NCBI GenBank assembly: GCA_903898215.1
Contig: CAIUEQ010000045.1
Location: forward strand, 1-6,813
Origin: an uncultured Bacteroidota bacterium
GTDB lineage: Bacteria; Bacteroidota; Bacteroidia; UKL13-3
Reading direction: 5' to 3'
Length of the DNA: 6,813 nt
Below, one piece after another: positions 1-6,214 of this stretch. Position 1 is the stretch's first letter; every line of letters starts with the position of its first letter. Position numbers and translations under genes: made by a program. Below the pieces are notes generated by a model. That model searched no databases. It worked only from the letters and a program-made list of their open reading frames with translations, and was not told where the DNA came from.

Positions 1-351
1 ACGTTCAATAATTTCATCCGGACTCATTTTAGTAAACATCCGAAGCGGAAATGCAACATTATCTTCAACGTTTAACGAATCGAACAAAGCGGTACCTTGA
101 AACAACATACCAATTTCTTTTCTGATATCTTTTTTCTGATCGTAATCCAAACTCACAAAATCTTTGGTATCATATTCTATTCCACCTTTGTCAACTCCAA
201 TTAACCCAACCATACATTTCATGAGTACACTTTTCCCACTGCCACTTGCACCTATCACAAAATTGCATTTCCCTTTTAAAAAGTGAGCAGAGATATCCTC
301 TAAAACAACTTTTTCCCCAAATGATTTATAAATATTTTTTACTTCTATCAT
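1..351 (-). CDS. MlaF-like lipid ABC transporter ATP-binding protein, partial (C-terminus off left edge)
   Basis: This is the N-terminal 117 residues of an ABC ATPase, cut by the left edge of the window. The Walker A motif GASGSGKS is at residues 34-41. The Q-loop glutamine is Q85, in the context GMLFQGTALFDSLNVEDNVAFPL (residues 81-103). That 'FQ..ALFDSL.V..NV.FPL' pattern is typical of the MlaF/Ttg2A/Mkl group, which powers MCE-type lipid transport between outer and inner membranes. The signature motif, Walker B and H-loop lie outside the window, so an intact active site cannot be confirmed. The start ATG (351-349) overlaps the stop of the upstream permease as ATGA, which implies one operon and translational coupling. 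An MCE-domain (MlaD-like) gene would be expected further left. The subfamily call rests on the Q-loop context plus the MlaE neighbour. Confidence 0.9.
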   Translation of the reverse strand, partial: MIEVKNIYKSFGEKVVLEDISAHFLKGKCNFVIGASGSGKSVLMKCMVGLIGVDKGGIEYDTKDFVSLDYDQKKDIRKEIGMLFQGTALFDSLNVEDNVAFPLRMFTKMSPDEIIER

Positions 352-1091
352 CGTTGTAAAAACATTTGTGAAATGATATAATCAAATAAAATAATTCCCA
401 TGCAACTATACACAACAGCTTTTGTGCTCGACTGGCCAACTTCAAGTGCACCACCTTCTGTTTTATAACCATGATAAGAAGAAACACTAGTGATAATAAA
501 TGCATAAGTCACAGATTTTATCATAGAGAAAAAAACTGAGAAAGGAATAAAATCAGCACGCATTCCTTTAACAAAATAATCAAGGCTGATAATACCCGAC
601 ATTGCTCCTGAAATTGCACCACCAATAAGAGATAAGGTCATTGCATAAGTAACTAAAAGTGGGATGGTAAAAACTCCGGCAACAATTTTTGGCAATACTA
701 AATAATTTGCCGAATTCACTCCCATAATTTCTAAAGCATCAACTTGCTCGGTAACTTTCATAGTTCCAATTTCGGAGGCAATGCTTGACCCAACTTTGCC
801 GGCCAAAACTAAACATGTAATGGTTGGCGAAAATTCTAAAATATTAGAATCACGAACAATCCTTCCAATAATATAATCGGGAACTAGTCCGGAAACCAGC
901 TGGTAACCGATTTGAATAGTTGAAACTGCTCCTGTAAAAATTGAGATTAAAGAAACAATTCCTAACGACCCCACTCCAATCGAATTCATTTCGTGTAAAG
1001 TTTGTCTCCAAAAAACATTGAATCGTTCTGTTTTAGAAAACAGTCGGATCAGAAACAAAACATAATGACCTAATTCTTCAAAAAATTTCAT
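348..1091 (-). CDS. MlaE-family lipid ABC transporter permease
   Basis: This is a complete 247-residue MlaE/YrbE-type permease, the inner-membrane partner of the overlapping ATPase in an MCE-type (Mla-like) phospholipid transport system. The family hallmark is at residues 98-125: GKVGSSIASEIGTM, then KVTEQVDALEIMGVN, the segment expected to contact the ATPase. YHGYKTEGGALEVG follows at residues 206-219. Hydrophobic segments at roughly 40-65, 90-105, 135-170, 185-205 and 225-245 fit the usual multi-helix permease. The frame is open further upstream to an ATG at 1187. I chose the ATG at 1091-1089 (MKFFEELGHYVLF) because it gives the usual family length. The 32 extra residues look non-family, and that longer reading would overlap the divergent dehydrogenase gene. 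No Shine-Dalgarno is visible, as is common in Bacteroidota. The gene ends by overlapping the MlaF-like gene by 4 nt. A role in outer-membrane lipid homeostasis is inferred from the family; the transport direction is not known here. Confidence 0.92.
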   Translation of the reverse strand: MKFFEELGHYVLFLIRLFSKTERFNVFWRQTLHEMNSIGVGSLGIVSLISIFTGAVSTIQIGYQLVSGLVPDYIIGRIVRDSNILEFSPTITCLVLAGKVGSSIASEIGTMKVTEQVDALEIMGVNSANYLVLPKIVAGVFTIPLLVTYAMTLSLIGGAISGAMSGIISLDYFVKGMRADFIPFSVFFSMIKSVTYAFIITSVSSYHGYKTEGGALEVGQSSTKAVVYSCMGIILFDYIISQMFLQR

Positions 1092-1123
1092 TGGTTGTAA
1101 AAATTCTTTTAATAAAAACCGCG

Positions 1124-1131
1124 TAAATATA
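1124..1131 (-). promoter_or_regulatory. Candidate -7 element for the mlaE-mlaF operon
   Basis: On the minus strand this reads TATATTTA, one mismatch from the Bacteroidota -7 consensus TAnnTTTG. It sits 32 nt upstream of the chosen permease start, which would give a leader of about 25 nt. No TTTG is found at the expected 19-21 bp upstream, so this is a weak call based on position and one half of the consensus. Confidence 0.25.
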
Positions 1132-1145
1132 TAAATTGTTCGATG

Positions 1146-1153
1146 TAATTTTG
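1146..1153 (+). promoter_or_regulatory. Candidate -7 element for the SDR gene
   Basis: TAATTTTG is an exact match to the Bacteroidota -7 consensus TAnnTTTG. It ends 20 nt before the ATG of the dehydrogenase gene, which would leave a very short leader. There is no clear TTTG -33 element at 19-21 bp spacing. The site lies in the 82-bp divergent region shared with the transporter operon, so the two promoters would be packed close together. Confidence 0.35.
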
Positions 1154-1173
1154 GCTTTTGATTTTTAAAATGA

Positions 1174-1890
1174 ATGGAAAAGAACAATAAAACTGTTATA
1201 GTAAGCGGGTGTACAAAAGGAATTGGTCGTGCTATTTGCGAACATTTTGCCTCCGCAGGATTTAGTGTTTCAGGTTTCGCACGAAGAAAAAAAGATATCG
1301 AAGAAATGAATCATTCATTTTGTGAACGATACAGCCAACAGCAATTTTTATTTTTAACTGCTGATGCTTCAATTAAAGATGAAGTATTAGAATTTGCATC
1401 ACAGGTAAAAAACAAATTTAAAACCATCGATATTTTAGTAAACAATGCAGGTGTTTTTTTACCGGGAAATATTTTAGAAGAAGAGCCAGGAATCATTGAA
1501 AAACTTATCGGAACAAACCTCTATAGCGCTTATCATTTAACACGCGAAATTGTGCCTTTGATGATTAGCCAAAAATCAGGATCGGTATTTAACATGTGCT
1601 CGATTGCAAGTATTGCTGCTTATGAAAATGGAGGTTCGTATGCTATTTCAAAATTTGCACTTTTAGGTTTCAATAAACAATTGCGTGTTGAAACTCAAAA
1701 TAAAAACATCAAAGTAACAGCCATCATTCCTGGCGCAACTCTTACCGAATCATGGGAAGGATCAAATTTACCCGAGTCGCGTTTTATCAAACCTGAAGAC
1801 ATTGCCAAAACAATTTTAAGTGTTTATCTATTATCTGATCAAACAGATGTGGAGGAAATAATTATTCGCCCACAGCTCGGAGATTTATAA
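1174..1890 (+). CDS. SDR family NAD(P)-dependent oxidoreductase
   Basis: This is a complete 238-residue classical short-chain dehydrogenase/reductase with a cytoplasmic Rossmann fold. The cofactor glycine motif is SGCTKGIG (residues 11-18), with Ser in place of the usual first Thr of TGxxxGxG. NNAG is at 90-93. The catalytic tetrad is present: N115, S143, Y156 and K160 (YAISK), with Ser 13 residues before Tyr as in the family. The PG turn is P186-G187. Basic residues R37-R38-K39-K40 after the second strand suggest NADP(H) over NAD(H), which is an inference. The size and motifs resemble FabG-like reductases, but the substrate cannot be read from sequence. The chosen ATG gives the standard 5-10 residues before the first strand. 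A nearby ATG at 1170 is out of frame and stops after six codons. The gene is divergent from the Mla-type operon and followed after 38 nt by the broken GxxExxY gene, so no operon partner is evident. Confidence 0.93.
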   Translation: MEKNNKTVIVSGCTKGIGRAICEHFASAGFSVSGFARRKKDIEEMNHSFCERYSQQQFLFLTADASIKDEVLEFASQVKNKFKTIDILVNNAGVFLPGNILEEEPGIIEKLIGTNLYSAYHLTREIVPLMISQKSGSVFNMCSIASIAAYENGGSYAISKFALLGFNKQLRVETQNKNIKVTAIIPGATLTESWEGSNLPESRFIKPEDIAKTILSVYLLSDQTDVEEIIIRPQLGDL

Positions 1891-1928
1891 ATTTTTAATG
1901 CAATTTCGAAATGAAATAAACAAACACC

Positions 1929-2315
1929 ATGAAACAATACTCAGAAAATGAATTATCGAAAATTATTTTTGACTTTGCTTTAAATATTCATAAATCTCTT
2001 GGCCCGGGTTAATTAGAATCAGCTTATGAGGAGTGTCTGTATTACAAACTTTCGCAGTATGAATTAATAGTTGAAAAGCAAAAACCTCTTCCTTTAATAT
2101 TTGAAGAAGTAAAACTTGAAATTGGATATAGAGTTGATTTGCTAGTGAACAGAAAAGTGGTGATTGAAATAAAATCTGTTGAAACATTAAATGATTTTCA
2201 TCTAGCTCAAGTTCTTACTTATCTAAAACTGTCAAATTGTAAATTAGGGATGCTCATAAACTTTAATGTTGCATTGATAAAAGACGGAGTAAAAAGAATT
2301 GCAAATAATTTATAA
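1929..2315 (+). pseudogene. GxxExxY family protein (PD-(D/E)XK nuclease fold), interrupted by an in-frame TAA
   Basis: Reading from the ATG at 1929 gives 128 sense or near-sense codons, the usual size of the GxxExxY family, with a single stop (TAA, 2010-2012) at codon 28. The frame on both sides is clearly one gene. Before the stop it reads ...FALNIHKSLGPG; after it, LESAYEECLYYKL. The family signature is G27-x-x-E30-x-x-Y33, and the stop occupies its first x, where Leu, Phe or Tyr would be expected. One substitution (TTA or TAT/TAC to TAA) explains it. The downstream nuclease-like core is intact: D70 in GYRVD, then E80-I-K82 in VVIEIKS, then HLAQVLTYLK at 91-100. No good restart codon follows the stop; the first in-frame Met is M108. 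The gene is therefore probably inactive, and the lack of any other damage suggests the loss is recent or is a sequencing error. The biological role of the family is not well established. Confidence 0.85.
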
Positions 2316-2336
2316 AAACTATATAACAACATTTAC

Positions 2337-2548
2337 AACTAAACGATACTTTGAAAAATTACCGCAAAGACGCTAAGAAAAATTGCAAAGGTTGCAAGGA
2401 AATAAATTTTGATAAGTACATCTTTGCTAACTAAACGACACTTTGTTGTTTTTTAAAAAAAAACGCAATGGTCGCAAGGAAATAAATTTTGATACAATTT
2501 TGATAAGTACAACTTTGCGAACCTTGCGATAACTTTGCGAGCTTTGCG
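2337..2548. repeat. Intergenic tandem duplication with CGCAAAG/CTTTGCG heptamers
   Basis: The 250-bp gap between the broken GxxExxY gene and ispG holds no gene and is mostly repeat. Unit 1 (2337-2428) and unit 2 (2429-2519) are diverged tandem copies. Both begin with a 17-nt block (2337-2353 and 2429-2445) differing at one base. They share a 21-nt identical block (2394-2414 and 2474-2494) and end in GATAAGTACA(T/A)CTTTGC. Unit 2 carries a short internal duplication (AATTTTGATA at 2485-2494 and 2496-2505). Left arms contain CGCAAAG-like heptamers (2363, 2371, 2384, 2393, 2464, 2473). The right end contains CTTTGCG-like complements (2422, 2513, 2522, 2533, 2542), so the region can fold into long imperfect hairpins. 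This resembles dispersed intergenic repeats of Bacteroidota genomes, but the family name is not known to me. Confidence 0.75.
2530..2537 (+). promoter_or_regulatory. Possible ispG -7 element inside the repeat
   Basis: TAACTTTG matches the Bacteroidota -7 consensus TAnnTTTG exactly and ends 28 nt before the ispG start. It is formed by the CTTTGCG repeat itself, so the match may be incidental. TTTG occurs upstream only at spacings of 12 and 27 bp, not at the usual 19-21. If functional, the repeat would be supplying the ispG promoter. Confidence 0.25.
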
Positions 2549-2565
2549 TTTAAAAAATATAAATA

Positions 2566-4524
2566 ATGTTAAATAATTACTACATCGAAAGTCTTACTGA
2601 ATATAAACGCAGAAAAACAATTACCGTTAAGGTTGGTGATTTGTTGATGGGAAGCGATTATCCGATTCGCGTGCAGAGCATGACCACCACAGATACCATG
2701 GACACTCAATCATGTGTTGAGCAAATAAAAAAAATGGTGGATGCAGGATGTGAATTGGTTCGACTCACTGCACCCAGCATTAACGATGCAAATAATTTAG
2801 CCAACATCAAAACCGCGTTAAAAGAAATTGGAATTTTTGTTCCTCTTGTTGCAGATATTCATTTTACGCCAAATGCTGCAGAAGCTGCTGCACGAATAGT
2901 TGAAAAAGTTCGGATCAATCCCGGCAATTATGTCGACAAGAAAAAGTTTGAACAAATAGAATATACTGATGCCGAATACAAAGAAGAAATTGAACGCATC
3001 CGAAAACGTTTTACGCCTCTTGTAGAAATTTGCAAACAATATGGAACTGCAATGAGAATTGGCACAAACCACGGTTCTCTAAGTGATCGCATCATGAGCC
3101 GATACGGAGATTCTCCGCATGGAATGGTGGAAAGTGCCATGGAATTTTTAAGAATTGCTGAAGAACTAAACTATCAAAATATTGTATTGTCGATGAAATC
3201 GAGCAACCCAAAAGTGATGGTGGAAGCTTATCGTTTATTGGTAAAAACAATGAATGAAAATAATATGTTTTACCCTTTGCATCTAGGTGTTACCGAAGCC
3301 GGTGATGGTGACGATGGAAGAATTAAATCAGCATTGGGGATTGGAGCATTATTGGAAGATGGAATTGGCGATACCGTAAGAGTTTCCCTAACCGAAGATC
3401 CCGAATTTGAAGTACCAGTTGCAAAAAAACTGATCGCACGCTATGACGGAAGGTCGGTAATCGGTGATCAGTTATCAGTTATCGGTAATCAGTTATCGGT
3501 ATCCGGTAAACCGATAACCGAATTCTCACCTTATGAATTTAAAAAACGTGAAACTTCTGAAGTTTTAAATATTGGAGGAAGCAATGTTCCAAGAGTGATT
3601 GCTGATTTTAGCTCTACCGAAAATATTAAGGAAAATGATCTTAAAACTGTTGGGTATAATTTCAATATTGAGACCGATAAATGGGCAATGACAGATTTGG
3701 GTTGCGACTTTGTTTATCGTGGCAAGTATGCTACAAACTTTATGTTGCCAATGGGGTTGAAAGGAATTTATGATTCCGAAACTTGGAATACTTTGACGGA
3801 TAAAATCAATAATTTTCCCATGTTTAATTTGGCGTCATTTCAGCAATCAAAATCATTTTCGCAAACTTTAAATTTTCTACAAATAAAAACAGAAGAGCTG
3901 GATGAGAAAATTTTAGCTGCACTGAAATCTCATCATAAATTTGTTTTGATTCTTGAAACAAACAATGAAAATGCGGTTGTCGATTTGAGAAATATTTTCT
4001 TTCAATTACTTCACCAACAAAATAAAATCCCGATCATTATTTCCCGTCAATATCATTTTGAGGAAGAAGAATTGTTAATGCTTTATAGTTCTACAGACAT
4101 CGGAAGTTTATTGATTGACGGTTTTGGCGATGGAATGGTTATTAAAAATAAATCGGTAAGGAAAGAGCGAATCAACCAAATATGTTTTGGCATTTTGCAA
4201 GCAGCACGAACACGCATTACAAAAACAGAATACATAAGCTGTCCGAGTTGTGGGCGAACACTTTTCGACTTACAAGAAACAACTGCATTAATTAGAAAAA
4301 GAACAGATCATTTAAAGGGAATTAAGATTGCCATTATGGGATGTATTGTAAATGGTCCTGGAGAAATGGCAGATGCCGATTATGGATATGTGGGATCGGG
4401 TCCCGGGAAAATTACTTTATACCGAGGTAAAGAAATTGTAAAAAAAGGCATTAATAAAGAAACTGCTGTTGACGAATTGATTGGCTTAATTAAGGACGAC
4501 AACAATTGGGTAGCCTCAGTTTAA
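2566..4524 (+). CDS. ispG: (E)-4-hydroxy-3-methylbut-2-enyl-diphosphate synthase, long form with insert domain
   Basis: IspG (GcpE) converts 2-C-methyl-D-erythritol 2,4-cyclodiphosphate to HMBPP, the penultimate step of the MEP isoprenoid pathway. It uses a [4Fe-4S] cluster and reduced ferredoxin or flavodoxin. At 652 residues this is the three-domain form of Bacteroidota, chlamydiae and plants. The TIM barrel (about 15-295) shows VQSMTTTDT (36-44), LVADIHF (94-100), KVRINPGNY (114-122), GTNHGSLS (166-173), YGDSPHGM (180-187) and GIGDTVRVSLTEDP (266-279). The extra domain spans about 320-540. The C-terminal cluster domain has C559, C562 (CPSCGRT) and C593, plus E600 (GCIVNGPGE), matching the known three Cys and one Glu ligand set. 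The start ATG has an A/T-rich leader and no Shine-Dalgarno. The oddity is residues 297-317, a 7-residue repeat SVIGDQL / SVIGNQL / SVSGKPI encoded by a heptanucleotide array at the barrel-insert junction. Catalytic motifs are intact, so the enzyme is probably functional. Confidence 0.97.
   Translation: MLNNYYIESLTEYKRRKTITVKVGDLLMGSDYPIRVQSMTTTDTMDTQSCVEQIKKMVDAGCELVRLTAPSINDANNLANIKTALKEIGIFVPLVADIHFTPNAAEAAARIVEKVRINPGNYVDKKKFEQIEYTDAEYKEEIERIRKRFTPLVEICKQYGTAMRIGTNHGSLSDRIMSRYGDSPHGMVESAMEFLRIAEELNYQNIVLSMKSSNPKVMVEAYRLLVKTMNENNMFYPLHLGVTEAGDGDDGRIKSALGIGALLEDGIGDTVRVSLTEDPEFEVPVAKKLIARYDGRSVIGDQLSVIGNQLSVSGKPITEFSPYEFKKRETSEVLNIGGSNVPRVIADFSSTENIKENDLKTVGYNFNIETDKWAMTDLGCDFVYRGKYATNFMLPMGLKGIYDSETWNTLTDKINNFPMFNLASFQQSKSFSQTLNFLQIKTEELDEKILAALKSHHKFVLILETNNENAVVDLRNIFFQLLHQQNKIPIIISRQYHFEEEELLMLYSSTDIGSLLIDGFGDGMVIKNKSVRKERINQICFGILQAARTRITKTEYISCPSCGRTLFDLQETTALIRKRTDHLKGIKIAIMGCIVNGPGEMADADYGYVGSGPGKITLYRGKEIVKKGINKETAVDELIGLIKDDNNWVASV
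3454..3521. repeat. Heptanucleotide tandem repeat inside ispG, with inverted ends
   Basis: Eight contiguous 7-nt units (3454-3509) fit TC(G/A)GT(T/A)A: TCGGTAA, TCGGTGA, TCAGTTA, TCAGTTA, TCGGTAA, TCAGTTA, TCGGTAT, CCGGTAA. Two inverted units follow (ACCGATAACCGA, 3510-3521). These complement the left end (3454-3465) at 11 of 12 positions. A perfect 9-bp stem pairs 3492-3500 with 3510-3518. Because 7 and 3 are co-prime, three DNA units make one seven-residue protein repeat. The array lies in a linker between two IspG domains. It resembles the short tandem heptamer repeats described in cyanobacteria, and mobility or spread is an inference. Confidence 0.85.
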
Positions 4525-4581
4525 CGTTTTTTTTTAAATTAGATGCAACCATTAAACTATATTTAAATCTTATTGATAATA

Positions 4582-4609
4582 AGGAGGTTTTTGTAAACCT
4601 TTTATTTTT
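4582..4609 (+). terminator. Candidate weak intrinsic terminator of ispG
   Basis: A 9-bp stem pairs 4582-4590 with 4595-4603 around the loop TTGT: seven Watson-Crick and two G-T pairs. It is followed by a T-rich tail (ATTTTTA). It lies 57 nt after the ispG stop. The stem is weak, and its loop overlaps the candidate -33 box of the next gene, so termination and initiation may compete here. Confidence 0.4.
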
Positions 4610-4620
4610 AATTATAATTG
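4590..4620 (+). promoter_or_regulatory. Candidate Bacteroidota promoter for the T9SS cargo gene
   Basis: TTTG (4590-4593), a 19-bp spacer, then TATAATTG (4613-4620) fits the Bacteroidota -33 TTTG / -7 TAnnTTTG architecture. There is one mismatch in the -7 box and the spacing is right. Transcription would start near 4627, giving a leader of about 30 nt before the ATG at 4657. It is the best-supported promoter in the window. Confidence 0.55.
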
Positions 4621-4656
4621 TAGCTCATTCGAACTAAACCAAATATAAATATACAA

Positions 4657-6081
4657 ATGAAAAAGTTAATTTTTACAGCACTATCAACCTTAGCATTAAT
4701 GAATGCATTTGCTCAGGTAATTACAAACGATCGATTGGTCGACAAAACTTACCCTAACGAAAAACTAATTAAAGCTTTACCGAGCTATAAAATGTTGAAC
4801 AACTCGGCTGTGTTTTCTAAAAGCGGACCAGCATTGGGACAATGGTTCTCAAACGAAGACAGACTTATTAATTATGGTACTCCAATTGACAGTTCTTCAA
4901 GTAATCCATCAGTAGGAACTTACCGTATTAGTTATCCGTTTATGGCAAACGATTCGTTTGTACGTATCGCTTATTATGACGCACAAAACTCAAAACAAAC
5001 TTTTTACGGACCTTATTATCATAACATAGGTTACCTTTTTGATGGTCGTTCTCCTAACTACAAACCGTTTCCCGGAACAACTTCAACTTTGAGTAACTTC
5101 ACACCATATTCAATTGATTCAGTTCAGATCGCTTATGTTTATGAGCGTTTTAATACTAGCCCTGTAGCTGATACACTTTTATTTCAAGTGTTTTATTCTG
5201 ATTGGTCAACTAATGATACTAATCAAAACACTCCATTTGTTGATGCTTGGTATCCTGCTCCTTCAACTGAAGCTATTTCTACAGTAGATTATAATTATTT
5301 AACAAACTTGGGAACTTTAAGAAATGGAACAGCAGGTTTCATGAGAACTATTAAAGTTCCTTTAACAGCTGCAGATACTTTATCAAATGTAAAAACAATT
5401 GCAATTTCTCCAATTCAAAATTTGAAACGCAGAACTCGTTTTGCAGTAACTTATAAATTTAATCCTGCAGTACCTTATGCTTATGGTGATACTATTAATG
5501 GTGATAGCAATGCAATGATCTTGGTTACAAAACGTAACAGTTCTTTCAGACCTGCTATGATTAGCGATTACTCTGCATACAGCGAAGGTGATAACAGAGT
5601 ACAACCTTATGTTGACCGTATTCATAATTTAGGATTATTGGTAAGAACAGCAACACGCTATCACCAAGGTAACCCAGCTGACTTTTTCTATAACAGATAT
5701 TATTCAGCAGGATTTACTACTACAGTTGGAAGTCTTAATTTAAATATTTTCCCTTACATGTCGGTTTATGTTAACAACGTAACAAATTCAGGTATTAATG
5801 AAGTGAAAAATGGTAACCTTATCTCAAGTACTATTTACCCAAATCCTTCAAATATCAATGGCGTTGCTTCTGTTGTGATTAACTTAAAATCATCTTCAAA
5901 AGTTGCTATCGATATTTATAACTTGATGGGACAACTTGTAAAAACAGTTGCTAACAAAAACTTTGATGGTGGCGAAAACACTATTGATATGAATCTTGCA
6001 GGATTAAATGCAGGTGTTTATTTAGTAAATATCAATGTGAATGGAGTTACTCAAACTAAAAAATTAACTATCGTTCAATAA
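4657..6081 (+). CDS. Secreted protein with T9SS type A sorting domain, function unknown
   Basis: This 474-residue protein is built for export. Residues 1-19 form a Sec signal peptide (MKKLIFTALSTLALMNAFA) with likely cleavage before Q20. Residues about 390-474 form a type A T9SS C-terminal sorting domain: YPNP at 394-397, a VAIDIYNLMGQLVKTV-like strand pair, and a closing GLNAGVYLVNINVNGVTQTKKLTIVQ. T9SS would carry it across the outer membrane, and the sorting domain is normally removed on surface attachment or release. The mature part (20-385) is rich in Tyr, Asn, Ser and Thr and looks beta-rich. I recognise no catalytic motif and cannot name its family. The block at 145-182 (LSNFTPYSIDSVQIAYVYER, then VADTLLFQVFY) recurs in the next gene. 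The gene has its own promoter candidate and a strong terminator after it, so it is probably monocistronic. Surface adhesin, structural or enzyme roles are all open. Confidence 0.92.
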   Translation: MKKLIFTALSTLALMNAFAQVITNDRLVDKTYPNEKLIKALPSYKMLNNSAVFSKSGPALGQWFSNEDRLINYGTPIDSSSSNPSVGTYRISYPFMANDSFVRIAYYDAQNSKQTFYGPYYHNIGYLFDGRSPNYKPFPGTTSTLSNFTPYSIDSVQIAYVYERFNTSPVADTLLFQVFYSDWSTNDTNQNTPFVDAWYPAPSTEAISTVDYNYLTNLGTLRNGTAGFMRTIKVPLTAADTLSNVKTIAISPIQNLKRRTRFAVTYKFNPAVPYAYGDTINGDSNAMILVTKRNSSFRPAMISDYSAYSEGDNRVQPYVDRIHNLGLLVRTATRYHQGNPADFFYNRYYSAGFTTTVGSLNLNIFPYMSVYVNNVTNSGINEVKNGNLISSTIYPNPSNINGVASVVINLKSSSKVAIDIYNLMGQLVKTVANKNFDGGENTIDMNLAGLNAGVYLVNINVNGVTQTKKLTIVQ

Positions 6082-6101
6082 TTTATTGTAACAATATTTT
6101 T

Positions 6102-6135
6102 AAAAATCCCGACCATGAGGTTGGGATTTTTTTTT
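6102..6135 (+). terminator. Strong intrinsic terminator after the T9SS cargo gene
   Basis: A 13-bp stem pairs 6102-6114 (AAAAATCCCGACC) with 6119-6131 (GGTTGGGATTTTT) with one G-T pair. The loop is ATGA, and a T run continues to 6135. It begins 21 nt after the stop codon. The A tract before and T tract after make it potentially bidirectional, but only the upstream gene needs it here. Confidence 0.9.
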
Positions 6136-6169
6136 GTCAATTTATTATAATTTATTATGAAAAAGGTTT

Positions 6170-6184
6170 TAGGATTGAATCCTA
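6170..6184. promoter_or_regulatory. Perfect 15-nt palindrome upstream of the second secreted-protein gene
   Basis: TAGGATTGAATCCTA has 7-bp half-sites around one central G, a shape suited to a dimeric regulator. Its first eight bases, TAGGATTG, are also one mismatch from the -7 consensus TAnnTTTG. They end 37 nt before the ATG, nearly the same offset (36 nt) as the -7 candidate of the preceding gene. An operator overlapping a promoter is an inference, and no -33 box at proper spacing is visible. Confidence 0.35.
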
Positions 6185-6214
6185 TATTCGCACCATCAAT
6201 CACAAAATAAATAG

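Noticed and set aside
1092..1187. 32-residue N-terminal extension of the MlaE-like permease (start at 1187)
   Set aside because: It would overlap the divergent SDR gene, adds residues without family resemblance, and makes the permease longer than usual; the ATG at 1091 fits better.
1311..1496. Minus-strand open frame within the SDR gene
   Set aside because: It is a shadow of a gene with a complete catalytic tetrad and shows no independent features.
1903..1912. ATTTCGAAAT palindrome between the SDR gene and the GxxExxY gene
   Set aside because: A 10-nt AT-rich palindrome is expected by chance in this composition, and no T run or promoter element accompanies it.
1963..2187. Open frame of 74 codons on the minus strand
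   Set aside because: It is antisense to the GxxExxY gene, whose plus-strand frame shows clear family motifs; the minus frame has none.
2818..3140. Two minus-strand open frames inside ispG
   Set aside because: They are antisense to the highly conserved TIM-barrel coding sequence and have no recognisable protein features.
3454..3521. CRISPR-like array
   Set aside because: The units are only 7 nt and directly adjacent, with no spacers, and the region is translated as part of IspG.
4581..4587. AAGGAGG, a perfect Shine-Dalgarno-like string
   Set aside because: It lies about 70 nt before the next ATG, with no start codon at proper spacing; it is better explained as the 5' arm of the hairpin.
5383..5625. 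Minus-strand open frame inside the T9SS cargo gene
   Set aside because: It is antisense to a continuous secreted-protein frame; the composition looks like reverse-complement coding sequence.
6157..6210. 17-codon small ORF (MKKVLGLNPIFAPSITK) before the partial secreted-protein gene
   Set aside because: It is too short to judge, has no ribosome binding site, and contains the palindrome, which explains part of its sequence; it probably lies at or upstream of the transcription start.
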